Positions 28,374 through 36,926 of a stretch of DNA of 64,000 nt are shown in pieces. Position 1 is the stretch's first letter, and every line of letters starts with the position of its first letter. A program made the translations under genes and the position numbers. The notes below the pieces were generated by a model. The model worked only from the letters and a program-made list of their open reading frames with translations, made no database searches and had not been told where the DNA came from. The DNA is taken from positions 682,001 to 746,000 of the forward strand of contig JACKAJ010000016.1 in NCBI GenBank assembly GCA_020635135.1, given 5' to 3'. The stretch comes from Halobacteriovoraceae bacterium. GTDB taxonomy: Bacteria > Bdellovibrionota > Bacteriovoracia > Bacteriovoracales > Bacteriovoracaceae.

Positions 28374-28800
28374 GTTTAAGAATAAAAATTCTCATCCTCT
28401 AAAGGAAGTGAGACAAGATAAAGCTATCATTGTTAATTTTGTTTTAGGAACTTGGTGCCCACTCTGTATTAAACACTTTCAAGATATCTACGTTTCTATG
28501 AAACAGCATTTTTTAGATGATCGAATGGAAATTCTTTTCGTTTCAACAGAGCCTGAAAAACGGATTCAAAAATCATTTAAAGACTGGCGCTGGATTAATG
28601 GAGAAGTGCCCGATAACATCTTTTTAGGATCTGATCAATCTCGAGAACTTATTAATATTTTAAAAATCAAAATCCCTGTTTTTGGATTTGCTAAACCTGC
28701 CACATTTCTCATTGAAAAAGACGGGTTGATCGTTAAAATATCAGAGGGAATACCCAATAGTGAGAAAACTGTTTGCGAGCTCTCTCACTATGTGGTCTGA
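28372..28800 (+). CDS. thioredoxin-fold (AhpC/TSA-redoxin) protein with a short N-terminus
   Basis: The frame encodes 142 residues with a redoxin core: AIIVNFVLGTWCPLCIKHFQ, carrying a CPLC active site, then EILFVSTEPEKRIQ and KPATFLIEKDGLIVKISEG. No signal peptide is seen, and the usual first 20-30 residues before the core are lacking. The start is doubtful: TTG 28372 sits at the edge of the upstream terminator, and a GTG at 28408 touches AAAGGAAG with no spacing. It may be a cytoplasmic redoxin or a gene that has lost its 5' end. Confidence 0.65.
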   Translation: MFKNKNSHPLKEVRQDKAIIVNFVLGTWCPLCIKHFQDIYVSMKQHFLDDRMEILFVSTEPEKRIQKSFKDWRWINGEVPDNIFLGSDQSRELINILKIKIPVFGFAKPATFLIEKDGLIVKISEGIPNSEKTVCELSHYVV

Positions 28801-28802
28801 TA

Positions 28803-31790
28803 TTACGGAACTTGGCCTTTTTTATCCATTATAATTTTATTACTCAAAGGAGATTCCGTTCCATCATTGGCAACAGCTTTCACTTGGTAAATGGCAACTT
28901 CTCCTTTGTATAAGTTACTCGGAACAACAGAGTTATAACTCGTTTTACTAGATTTCTGCGCGACTCGCGTTCTATCCCCGATTGTCTCATAAAGGATGTA
29001 TTCTTTAATTCCACTCGAATGAGTCGATTCATCCCATTTAATGTTAATGAGAAATCCACCTAAAACGGCACCTCTAAGGTTAGTTGGCTTAGTTGGAAGA
29101 GTCTTAGCTTTAGGAAGTAAAGTCACGTTTATCACTCTTTCAATAGTCGGATGATGCGGCATCTGCCCATCGTAATCCTCTAATCGCACGATCACTTTAG
29201 TTGTTCCCCCTGTTGGACTCAAAGATCGCACATACACTCGTCGGTCATTAAAACTTCCTGGCCTTGTGGAAAAGAAGTCTTCAGCTCCTGTGACGTGAAC
29301 AAGATTATAGTCATAAATTGCAGTCGTTTTGTAGTAAGTTCCTGGACACTCGACACTGTCATGATTTTCTAATCTTAAAAAACCCTCTGCTGCTTCACCA
29401 TATTCAATCGTGATATCCTTCAGTGTAATATTAAAATACGGTTCAGAGATAACACAATTAGGATTCACGTATTGATCAATTTTGTAAGTAATCGTTTTTG
29501 ATTGGGCCACGTGGATAGGATCATTTTTGTCATTATCTTTCAGAACGACTTTCAGAGAACCAAGACTAACAACTGTACTTAAAGCTTTTATGGTTAGTTG
29601 GACACTCTTTGTTTCTCCCGGATTAACTTTAATCTCACTTGGTGTGTATGTCGGCGTGATTTGCCCCTGACTATATTCAGTATCAAAACTAAAAGTTGTT
29701 CCGTTACATGCTAAAGTATCGTTATTTTTAATACTCAATATAACATTCTCAGATTGTTCTGTTTGTAACTGAAGATTATCTTTTGAAAGACTCCATGACG
29801 GCGCCTGACCAGCACAATTAGGAGCTGCTTTCGTTACCTTAACGATCATTTGCTTACTCATACTCGTGTGGGAAGGAGCCACACCATCGATATCTGTCAA
29901 TGTAAACTTGGTTTCTCTCCCTGGAGTTTGAGAAATTCCTTTAATCGAGATTGGAATTCTTTTTGTTTCGCCAGGTTTAAGTATATTTGTACTCACTCCA
30001 CTGACTTGAAAATACTGATGATAAGTTTGAGGAGTTACATAAAACTTTGTAGAAGGACAGTTACTACCGTCATTGTTTTTAATTGTAATTTCAGATGTAA
30101 TCGTCTGACCTTCTTCGACACTAAGACCTGAAGGAAGTATGAGCGTTGGATCTGAAGAATTACAAGACGAAGCATTCACTTTGACTCGCACTTTCCGAGA
30201 AACCAATTTGTGAGTCGGTTCCACTCCATCAATATCTGATAAATAAAAATTGATATCGCGATAATCAGTCGCATTTAATCCCTCTACCACCACATTGGAC
30301 TCCCAGCTTTCTCCTGGGGCTAGTTCTTGAATTTTATTATCATAAGTCACTTTTGCATATTGAGCTGGATAAGAAACAGTCATTCCAAATTTTGTTGGAG
30401 GGCATGCAAGGCTGTCATTGTTTTTCCAAAAAACCTTAAACGAAGCCGTCTTTCCCTCTAAAATTGTGAAAGCACTCACTGGTATCGTGAGAGTTGGATC
30501 TACCGGTTGGCATTGAGGACGATCAATCTTGACATCGACAAAACTAAATCCTCTTTTGACTTGTTTTATTGTTAAACCTTTATCATCTGAAAAAGTTTCT
30601 CCATCTCTAAGCGTAGTAATGTATTTTGTGACTGGATCGTAACCAGTTTTTTTACCAACGTGAATGGAGACACCATCGACATATTGAGCACCTAAGTTTT
30701 TATCATCATCTGTCATTTTTTTTCGGAAGCTCAAGAGATAATAAAGGTTTTCACCTTTATCATTGACCTCTTTAAATATTTCAACTCCGGAGGGATAACT
30801 AATATCACTGGGATTATAATGAAGAGCCCCAATTCTCACTGTTTCTTGACTCACTTTACTCTCGTGGACAGCCTCGGGATAATCGTTAAAGAGTCCTAGT
30901 TGTAAGCGATGAGGAAAGTTCATGTTAACAATTTTGTTATTCCCCATAAAACAAGAGAAATCACCATAAGTTGTTTCAATAACTCCATCATTGTTGAGAT
31001 CAGTTCCTGCGTGTCCTAAGCCATTATTGTGTCCCATCTCATGAGTCGTAACGAGATTGTCTCCCTTCGGTTCATTTAAAACCCACGCCGTTTGCATCGC
31101 CCCAGAAGTTAGGCTTCCGATGGAACCAAGACCTGTCCAAAGGCATCCCAAATATTTTTCGTTAGGAAAAAACATAACGAGATGGTTATAGTTCTGATAG
31201 AGTACTCCTTCACTAGAGAGTTTGTCGGCGACTTGAATTCTCCAGCCATAGGGATCACAGCCCTGCCCCACTTTTTGATCAATTGTCACTTCCACAACAT
31301 CTCTTGAACTATATTGGTAGTTAATTTGGTTGTAGCTGGAATTCAAATAAGTTGTTTTAACCTTAGAAAAAAGTGAAAGGGCTCCGCTCTTTGTTGTGAA
31401 TGAATTTTGATCAGAAAAATTAACTACCACAAATAAAGCATTTCTTTTAAATTCTTGAAAAGCTGCAAAGCTTTCCATCCGCGGAGAATATTCAACGGCT
31501 TTAATATTTTGAACAAGTATGGATTCACGTGAGTCCCCTCCTGAATTCACTTTTCCCAGTAACTGCCCGTCGACTTCAATAATATCACCGGTATTTAAAT
31601 GGCGCACACTGTTAGGATCGTCGAGATATAGCTGATAGTTCGCATCGCCATCCAGAGATTCTAAGTTATAAGTTATCTCTTCAGTTGAATGAATGAGATC
31701 TTCGGCAATGATTCGCTCAAATTTTCCCTTCCAGCCAGCGAAGGAATTTAATCCAATAAAGAAAGTTAAGAGGATGAGTACTCTAGACAT
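28803..31790 (-). CDS. secreted metzincin-type metalloprotease with four repeat domains and a fibronectin III domain
   Basis: The 995-residue protein starts at ATG 31790 (GGAG 7 bases upstream) with a signal peptide (LILLTFFIGLNSFAG). The catalytic zinc motif is TTHEMGHNNGLGH near residue 248, the HEXXHXXGXXH of metzincins; the context resembles gametolysin-like M11 peptidases. From about 423 come four Ig-like units of 115-120 residues, each opening with a Cys and a P(T/S/Y)-rich strand and holding a KNNDS-type turn with a second Cys. A fibronectin III domain (from LPTKPTNLRG, about 897) ends the protein. It is probably extracellular and could attack prey or host surface proteins. Confidence 0.85.
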   Translation of the reverse strand: MSRVLILLTFFIGLNSFAGWKGKFERIIAEDLIHSTEEITYNLESLDGDANYQLYLDDPNSVRHLNTGDIIEVDGQLLGKVNSGGDSRESILVQNIKAVEYSPRMESFAAFQEFKRNALFVVVNFSDQNSFTTKSGALSLFSKVKTTYLNSSYNQINYQYSSRDVVEVTIDQKVGQGCDPYGWRIQVADKLSSEGVLYQNYNHLVMFFPNEKYLGCLWTGLGSIGSLTSGAMQTAWVLNEPKGDNLVTTHEMGHNNGLGHAGTDLNNDGVIETTYGDFSCFMGNNKIVNMNFPHRLQLGLFNDYPEAVHESKVSQETVRIGALHYNPSDISYPSGVEIFKEVNDKGENLYYLLSFRKKMTDDDKNLGAQYVDGVSIHVGKKTGYDPVTKYITTLRDGETFSDDKGLTIKQVKRGFSFVDVKIDRPQCQPVDPTLTIPVSAFTILEGKTASFKVFWKNNDSLACPPTKFGMTVSYPAQYAKVTYDNKIQELAPGESWESNVVVEGLNATDYRDINFYLSDIDGVEPTHKLVSRKVRVKVNASSCNSSDPTLILPSGLSVEEGQTITSEITIKNNDGSNCPSTKFYVTPQTYHQYFQVSGVSTNILKPGETKRIPISIKGISQTPGRETKFTLTDIDGVAPSHTSMSKQMIVKVTKAAPNCAGQAPSWSLSKDNLQLQTEQSENVILSIKNNDTLACNGTTFSFDTEYSQGQITPTYTPSEIKVNPGETKSVQLTIKALSTVVSLGSLKVVLKDNDKNDPIHVAQSKTITYKIDQYVNPNCVISEPYFNITLKDITIEYGEAAEGFLRLENHDSVECPGTYYKTTAIYDYNLVHVTGAEDFFSTRPGSFNDRRVYVRSLSPTGGTTKVIVRLEDYDGQMPHHPTIERVINVTLLPKAKTLPTKPTNLRGAVLGGFLINIKWDESTHSSGIKEYILYETIGDRTRVAQKSSKTSYNSVVPSNLYKGEVAIYQVKAVANDGTESPLSNKIIMDKKGQVP

Positions 31791-31960
31791 TATCAGCTCC
31801 TTGATAGTGATCAATTTATCCATGTATGGAAGCCTTATCGGATTAATAATTCTGCAAACTTAGTGAACAAAGCCCTACCCCCGGAGTCCATTGATTTTCA
31901 TCAATGATTCAGAAGTCTTAGAAATGTTTTTGAAAATTTGAGTAAAAAAGTTAAGAAAGA

Positions 31961-31994
31961 AGTGGTCTTAGTTTATTGAAAAAATAAGACCACT
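31961..31994 (-). terminator. terminator after a small exported-protein gene
   Basis: A perfect 10-base stem (31961-31970 with 31985-31994) with a 14-base loop lies 8 bases past the stop of the 32002-32430 gene. On the minus strand it is followed by a T-rich stretch. Confidence 0.6.
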
Positions 31995-32001
31995 ATAAAA
32001 A

Positions 32002-32430
32002 TTAATTTTGAAAAGTAAATCTTGAATACGTCGAGTTTTTCATAACAACGGTGAAGGTTGCATAAGAATCATCATCCCCTGTTTCATAAACTTCAACCAT
32101 TAGACCTTCAATTTCATCAAAGTTTTCGAATAACATACTTAGAGCTTTTTGAGCTCGCTGCGGTTTTTCACAAAAAATTTCAGAATAGGAATTAAATACA
32201 CCAGCAAAGACGCTTGCTTTTTTAGTAACAGTGGTATTCTCATCTGCATTATTCCAAGCTTCTTCGTAAGCATCTTCAAAAAAATCGTCTGCATTAATCA
32301 CAGTATCTTCAATCACCACTTCATCGACACAAAATCCGAAAGCAACACCAGCTGCAAATTTTTCAAGGGGTTCCATAGAATAGACGGATAAACTACCAAG
32401 CGACAATACTATCAAAAATAACTTTTTCAC
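32002..32430 (-). CDS. small exported acidic protein of unknown function
   Basis: The 142-residue product starts at GTG 32430, which has GGGAGG about 7 bases upstream; the frame continues to 32511 without a site. The signal peptide is KKLFLIVLSLGSLSVYSME. The mature protein is strongly acidic (DADDFFEDAYEEAWNNADEN) with two cysteines. No domain is recognised. Another small exported gene lies 125 bases upstream on the same strand. Confidence 0.75.
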   Translation of the reverse strand: MKKLFLIVLSLGSLSVYSMEPLEKFAAGVAFGFCVDEVVIEDTVINADDFFEDAYEEAWNNADENTTVTKKASVFAGVFNSYSEIFCEKPQRAQKALSMLFENFDEIEGLMVEVYETGDDDSYATFTVVMKNSTYSRFTFQN

Positions 32431-32555
32431 GTTAAACCTCCCAGTGTGACAAGCCTTATTTCTAACTATTGCTTTGCCAGATACCAAAAAAAAATAAAGA
32501 AATACAGCCATTTCCTCTATATTTTCCAGTTACTCAAAAATAGTGAGTGTAAACT

Positions 32556-32855
32556 CTAGATTTTACTATTGTAGTAATCGATTTTGACTTCGAATTCGCA
32601 GTCTAACTGCGAAAGCATATTGAGCTCAGGATCGATCTTAAAACCTTGGCGTTCTTTTTTACAACTTTCATCCACCAACTCATTGGCCTTCTCAAGTTCT
32701 TTTTCACCAAGATCTTCTTTTATGAAACTATCTAAAATAGATACATTGCAGCGATAATATTGAATATTATTTGTATACTGTTCACATTCTTCGAAAGGAT
32801 TCTCTTGCGCGAAGGCCCCAAAGCTAAAAATAAAAACTAAAATTGCAAATTTCAT
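32556..32855 (-). CDS. small exported cysteine-containing protein
   Basis: The 99 residues begin with a signal peptide (KFAILVFIFSFGAFAQE). The mature part has four cysteines (FEECEQYTN, YRCNVSI, DESCKKERQ, QLDCEFEV), enough for two disulfides, and is mostly helical and acidic. No family is recognised. Confidence 0.7.
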   Translation of the reverse strand: MKFAILVFIFSFGAFAQENPFEECEQYTNNIQYYRCNVSILDSFIKEDLGEKELEKANELVDESCKKERQGFKIDPELNMLSQLDCEFEVKIDYYNSKI

Positions 32856-32937
32856 AGATCAACCCCCTGACTCACACTCATGTATCACCCAGGGAACGAT
32901 CCAGCAAATTCTTTATGAAACCCTATAAATACTACTT

Positions 32938-33690
32938 TTAGTCATCATCTTCGTCGTGTTCTCTACCTTCATATTCCTCATCATGATGCTCTTCGGAATG
33001 TTCATCTTCTTTTTCTCCAAGCAGAAGTGTTTGCCCTGCAATTCTGAGCACTTGCTCCTGCTGGTCATAGCTTTTCAATAAGTAGCTTCCAAAAGACAGC
33101 ACCATCGCAATAAACACCACCGCCACAAATCCAGCTTGAGAAGAAATCGGCTTCTGACCTTCGACTCTCTCTTTTTTACCTGTCACCATACTGAATAACA
33201 TTCCATCATTGTGACGAAATTGATGAAACCAAACGCCTCCAATATGAGCCAGAACAAGCACTAAAAAACTTAAGGCAAAGACTTCGTGGATTTCCTTAAA
33301 AAATTCTTTTCCAATCCCATTCACCATCAAATAGCCTGTTGAAACCATCAAAAAAGTCAGTAGAAACATTGAAATAGCGACAAAACTCGAAGCTGGATTG
33401 TGGCCAAGCTCTCTTTTTGTTTTTCCTGACTTCATCTTAGAAAAATATTCTTTCAGCTCACCAATATTTAACTTAAAACTAGAAAAGCGAGCATATTGCG
33501 TTCCACTAAATCCCCAGAAAATTCTTAAAACAACCATAAAGGCCATCACCATTCCTGAGAGCATGTGATAGGCGTAAAGGCTGGATTCATCGTCGACAAA
33601 TTTTCCAATTGAAAATGAAAAGACAAATAACACCCCAAATAGTCCGTGAAAAATTCTGGTCGGCAAATCATACACTTTTACTTTTTCCAT
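32938..33690 (-). CDS. cytochrome b561-type membrane protein with an acidic histidine-rich tail
   Basis: The 250-residue protein has four to five membrane helices with the pattern of bacterial b561/hydrogenase-type cytochromes. Candidate haem ligands are His in RIFHGLFG, YAYHMLSG, FFKEIHEVFAL and LVLAHIGGVWFHQF. A further membrane segment (FVAVVFIAMVLSFGSYLL) leads to a tail of mixed Asp, Glu and His (EDEHSEEHHDEEYEGREHDE), which could bind metal ions in the periplasm or cytoplasm. It probably passes electrons to an unlinked partner. Confidence 0.85.
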   Translation of the reverse strand: MEKVKVYDLPTRIFHGLFGVLFVFSFSIGKFVDDESSLYAYHMLSGMVMAFMVVLRIFWGFSGTQYARFSSFKLNIGELKEYFSKMKSGKTKRELGHNPASSFVAISMFLLTFLMVSTGYLMVNGIGKEFFKEIHEVFALSFLVLVLAHIGGVWFHQFRHNDGMLFSMVTGKKERVEGQKPISSQAGFVAVVFIAMVLSFGSYLLKSYDQQEQVLRIAGQTLLLGEKEDEHSEEHHDEEYEGREHDEDDD

Positions 33691-33901
33691 TTCGCTCTCC
33701 TTTTATTGCTAAAAAATATAACCTTATTTTCGCAATCTTAACGAAATTATCCATAGGACAGATGCCCTATTTTCATAGGCAGCCTCACTTATCCTTCTCT
33801 CTTAAAAAAGAAAACACCTAAAATACTTATCTATTTGGTTATTCCCAACCATGACGATGCTGAAGGTGTTTTTAAAGTATGGTGACCCATTTGGCTTCGA
33901 A

Positions 33902-33951
33902 AAAGTGTAAACTATGTCTCCGGTATAAAGTGTAAACGATGTGTCCGGTAC
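33902..33951. mobile_element. two tandem 25-base repeats, possibly an insertion-sequence end
   Basis: Two adjoining 25-base units share 22 bases and contain GTGTAAAC, ATGT and TCCGGTA. Repeats of this style are known at the ends of IS21/IS481-like elements, but no transposase frame is present, so at most a solo end or scar remains. The identification is from memory of such ends and is tentative. Confidence 0.4.
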
Positions 33952-33991
33952 GGACCGGTGCCGACGCAGATGATTGGATCAATTTTTTTGA

Positions 33992-34015
33992 ATGGTGCCC
34001 AGTCGCGGGATCGAA
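33992..34015 (-). repeat. 24-base duplicate of the 3' end of tRNA-Phe
   Basis: The stretch equals 34241-34264 base for base: the CCA end, acceptor strand and part of the T arm of tRNA-Phe. The match breaks off inside the T loop. It resembles the fragment left when an element integrates at a tRNA 3' end and moves that end away, or a local duplication. Confidence 0.8.
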
Positions 34016-34241
34016 TGTGTGCCTCCGCATCCTGCTCCGGCATCCTTCGGACAAGCACAAGTTTGCTCCTGCAAACTTTCACGGGCTTTGCTTCCGTAAT
34101 TCTCAACCACAACAAGAACCATACTTTAAAAATGCCTTCAGGCTCTAGGAGTGGCGAGCGAGCTTCCGAGGCGTACTAAAAGTACGTCGCAGGAAGTGAG
34201 TCGAAGCTAACGACGACGATGCTGAAGGTATTTTTAAAGTA

Positions 34242-34317
34242 TGGTGCCCAGTCGCGGGATCGAACCACGGACACAGGGATTTTCAGTCCCTTGCTCTACC
34301 GACTGAGCTAACTGGGC
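34242..34317 (-). tRNA. tRNA-Phe (GAA)
   Basis: The 76-base gene folds as a full cloverleaf. The acceptor stem pairs GCCCAGT with ACTGGGC, followed by discriminator A and an encoded CCA. The D arm is GCTC-AGTCGGTAGA-GAGC, the anticodon loop CTGAAAA with anticodon GAA, and the T arm has GGTTCGATCC. It is the only tRNA seen in the window. Confidence 0.97.
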
Positions 34318-34405
34318 ATGATCTAGGTCTAACGGTGTGTCAAAATAAATTAGAGTCATCCTCACGTATAGTCAATTAAAAATTGAAAACGTATTATAGA
34401 ACAAA

Positions 34406-35206
34406 ATGTCAAAGTATAACCCTGATAGAAATAAATTCGTCAAAATCGTAAAGACTACTCTGGAACATGAGTCATGGAAAGTCAGCGCTCTCGCCTTTTT
34501 ATCCCCACACAATGAGCTTAAAAAGGGTTTTAAAGCAATTTTCACCCATGGTTATACAGCCAGCAAGAGTTCTGTCCTTCCTTGGGCAAGTCGGCTGGCC
34601 GGGTCAGGAATAAGTAGCCTCATTTTTGACCTTCCAGGTCACTACTTGGGAGCCAGTAGCGAGGTTGAAGACTTCGAAAATTTTAAAAAGTGGAGTCCTT
34701 TTTTATTTGCGAAGGCTATTGAAAAACTTAAAGAAATTGAAAATTACAAAAATGATGTTCACTATATACTAGGCGGTCACTCTTTAGGTGCGCTCTTAAC
34801 TCTCAAAGCTTTTGTCCTACCAGAATTAAGCTCACTGAACAAAACAGCTGTTCTTGTTGGCCTTGGTCTCAACCAGGATGTCTCCACTCATTTTTTTGAA
34901 ACGGATTTTTATCAGAAAACGCTCAATATTAGGCGCCAATTAGTTAGCCCGGAACTGGACTCTGATATTGTTTTTCCGTGGATAAAAAATGAAAAACTAA
35001 ACTTAAAAACGACAAATGAAAATATCCTTCTCATTGTTGGAGAAGACGATGTGGTGGTGGGAAAACATGGAGCTGAAAACCTCGTAAAGATTCTTGGACC
35101 AAAAAATAAGATAGAGCTTATAAAACCCGCAAAGCTTCCTCATCACTTACCAGAAAATGCCTCGACCTTTGTCTATAACAACTTAAAAAGAGTCCTTCAA
35201 TGGTAA
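34406..35206 (+). CDS. alpha/beta hydrolase
   Basis: The 266-residue protein has the alpha/beta-hydrolase order: oxyanion strand IFTHGYTASKSS, DLPGHYLGAS, nucleophile elbow GGHSLGALL (Ser near 133), an acidic residue in GEDDVVVGKHG and His in PHHLPENA near the end. No signal peptide is seen, so it should be cytoplasmic. The substrate is unknown. Its stop overlaps the next hydrolase gene by 7 bases; both share the GH(Y/R)LG motif after the second strand, suggesting related genes from an old duplication. Confidence 0.85.
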   Translation: MSKYNPDRNKFVKIVKTTLEHESWKVSALAFLSPHNELKKGFKAIFTHGYTASKSSVLPWASRLAGSGISSLIFDLPGHYLGASSEVEDFENFKKWSPFLFAKAIEKLKEIENYKNDVHYILGGHSLGALLTLKAFVLPELSSLNKTAVLVGLGLNQDVSTHFFETDFYQKTLNIRRQLVSPELDSDIVFPWIKNEKLNLKTTNENILLIVGEDDVVVGKHGAENLVKILGPKNKIELIKPAKLPHHLPENASTFVYNNLKRVLQW

Positions 35207-35982
35207 ATCAGGGGTATAACGAAAGGGATTTAGTTTCGTGGTTCCCTTCTTATAGCCGTCCTCGTGGTCTTTTTATTGTCACTCATGGCTTAAATTTTTA
35301 CCCCATCAAAATGTTTCAAGTTATCAAGCTGTTGAATACACAACGTTTTGATGTCGCTTTGGTTTCTTTGGCAGGTCATCGTTTAGGTACAAATATTGAA
35401 GAGGTTACGGGAGATATCTGGATAAAAGAAATGAGAGAAGCTTTGAGCAAGGCCCATCAAATTGCTCTCAAAAAAGATTACTCTATTTCTTTTTTAGGTT
35501 TTTCAACGGGAGCTCTTATTCTTCAATACGTTCTTTCAAAAATTAATTTGCACGTTGAAAGGCAAATTCTTTTGGCCCCCGCTTTAGAAATTAAATGGCT
35601 TTCGCAACTCCCTCGAGCTTTCACCTTAATTGATGGTAAGACAAAACTAAAAAGCTTCTCGCCTCTTCCCTATCGCTACAATCAAGGAACCAGTCTCAAT
35701 GCCTATCGCGCATTATTTGAGATCTATGATAAATTTCACAAAACAGTTAATTATACGATTAATATCCCAACTCAAGTCTATATTAGAAAAGAAGATGAGC
35801 TTCTTTCTTATCGAAGTCTCGTTAAATTTATAAAAAAGCAAGACTTAGATCTTTGGGAAGTCCATTTTATTGAAAAAAACCCTGATATCTCTTGGCAGCA
35901 CCTTATCGTCGATCGTGAAAGCATGGGAGAAAATCAATGGGTTCAATTTGAAGAAAATATTAAAAAATTTTTAATCTCATAA
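35200..35982 (+). CDS. alpha/beta hydrolase, second of a tandem pair
   Basis: The 260 residues show VTHGLNFYP, SLAGHRLGTN, the elbow LGFSTGALIL (Ser near 107), a late acidic region (RKEDELLSY) and SWQHLIVDRES with a candidate His. No signal peptide is present. It overlaps the upstream hydrolase by 7 bases and ends in a strong terminator, so the pair forms a two-gene operon, perhaps acting as a heteromer or on consecutive substrates. Confidence 0.82.
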   Translation: MVNQGYNERDLVSWFPSYSRPRGLFIVTHGLNFYPIKMFQVIKLLNTQRFDVALVSLAGHRLGTNIEEVTGDIWIKEMREALSKAHQIALKKDYSISFLGFSTGALILQYVLSKINLHVERQILLAPALEIKWLSQLPRAFTLIDGKTKLKSFSPLPYRYNQGTSLNAYRALFEIYDKFHKTVNYTINIPTQVYIRKEDELLSYRSLVKFIKKQDLDLWEVHFIEKNPDISWQHLIVDRESMGENQWVQFEENIKKFLIS

Positions 35983-36010
35983 AAAAGGCTTCCATTCGGA
36001 AGCCTTTTTT
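35981..36010 (+). terminator. terminator after the hydrolase pair
   Basis: A 7-base stem (GGCTTCC with GGAAGCC) flanked by A6 and T6 has a 4-base loop and starts at the stop codon. It can work on both strands and so also serve the convergent FKBP gene. Confidence 0.88.
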
Positions 36011-36036
36011 GTATCGACTTTAATTTTATTCAGCGA

Positions 36037-36855
36037 TTATTCTTGAGTTGTCTTTTTCTTAGCTGTTTCTTTTGTTTTTTGTGCATTGGCTTTAGCCTTT
36101 TTCATAGCTGCTTCAAGTTTCTTTTTCATGTCAGCGCTATTTCCACCGTGAGCATGCCCATCATTACCAGATGCATCTTTATCAGCAATTTTAATGAGTT
36201 CAACTTCAAAAACCAATGTTGCATTTCCTGGAATTTTAGGAGGAACACCTGATTCCTTGTAAGCTAGCTCAGGAGGAATAACGAGAGTCGCTTTTCCGCC
36301 TTCTTTAAGAAGTTGAAGACCTTCAGTCCATCCAGGAATAACTCGGTTGAGAGGGAATGTTGCTGTTTTTCCTCTTTCCCGAGAAGAATCAAAAACTGTC
36401 CCATCGATAAGAGTCCCGTGATAGTGAACTTCAACAGTGTCAGTCTCTTTAGGTATTCTCCCCTTCCCTTCTTCAGTAATAAGATAAGCAAGACCAGATT
36501 CAGTTTTCTTCGCTCCTTCTTTTTTCAAGAAGTCCTCAACATATTTAGTACCTAATTCTTTTTGCTGACCGGCTGCTTTTTCCATTCTTTCACGAAACAT
36601 CGTTTGAATTTTAGGAAGATATTCACTGACGTTCACTTCAAGCTCTTTTCCTTTAGAAGCATCGTAAAGACCTTTGTAAAAAAGCGCGAGTTCTTTATCC
36701 GAGAGTTCAAGACGCCCAAGGTTTTGCCCTTGCATGGCTCCCATCGAATAGAAAATTTTATCGTTGTCTGATTCAACTTTTGTTGCTGTTGGGCTTTTAG
36801 AATTACAGCCCACAAAAATAACTGATAGAGCTAATAAACTGATTAATGTTTTCAC
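36037..36855 (-). CDS. FKBP-type peptidyl-prolyl isomerase lipoprotein
   Basis: This Mip/FkpA-like folding catalyst has 272 residues: a lipoprotein signal with lipobox FVGC, a helical dimerisation region (about 30-115), and an FKBP domain (about 120-225) with VEVHYHGTLIDGTVFDSS, PLNRVIPGWTEGLQLL, ATLVIPPELAY and LVFEVELIKI. The tail is unusual: a short His-Gly stretch (NDGHAHGGNS) and then a Lys/Ala-rich helix. It likely folds outer-membrane or surface proteins. Confidence 0.93.
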   Translation of the reverse strand: MKTLISLLALSVIFVGCNSKSPTATKVESDNDKIFYSMGAMQGQNLGRLELSDKELALFYKGLYDASKGKELEVNVSEYLPKIQTMFRERMEKAAGQQKELGTKYVEDFLKKEGAKKTESGLAYLITEEGKGRIPKETDTVEVHYHGTLIDGTVFDSSRERGKTATFPLNRVIPGWTEGLQLLKEGGKATLVIPPELAYKESGVPPKIPGNATLVFEVELIKIADKDASGNDGHAHGGNSADMKKKLEAAMKKAKANAQKTKETAKKKTTQE

Positions 36856-36926
36856 AGAGATCCTTTTGTATAAGATTACTATTGATTACTTTGTACGCCT
36901 TAAAATAATCTTTTTTGATTTCTTTT

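Larger units (their letters stand above)
33691..34241. repeat. non-coding repeat cluster next to tRNA-Phe
   Basis: These 551 bases have no convincing gene. They hold a 32-base direct repeat (33853-33884 and 34215-34246, 31 identical), an inverted copy of its core near 34114-34141, a tandem 25-base repeat at 33902-33951, and a 24-base copy of the tRNA-Phe 3' end at 33992-34015. The segment 34114-34246 is a long imperfect palindrome with an inner hairpin around CGTAC-TAAAA-GTACG. Short open frames across it are by-products of the higher GC content. Confidence 0.85.

Noticed and set aside
33872..34179. Several overlapping frames of 60-75 codons on both strands
   Set aside because: They lie in the GC-richer repeat cluster, cover the tRNA 3' copy and have no ribosome sites or family.
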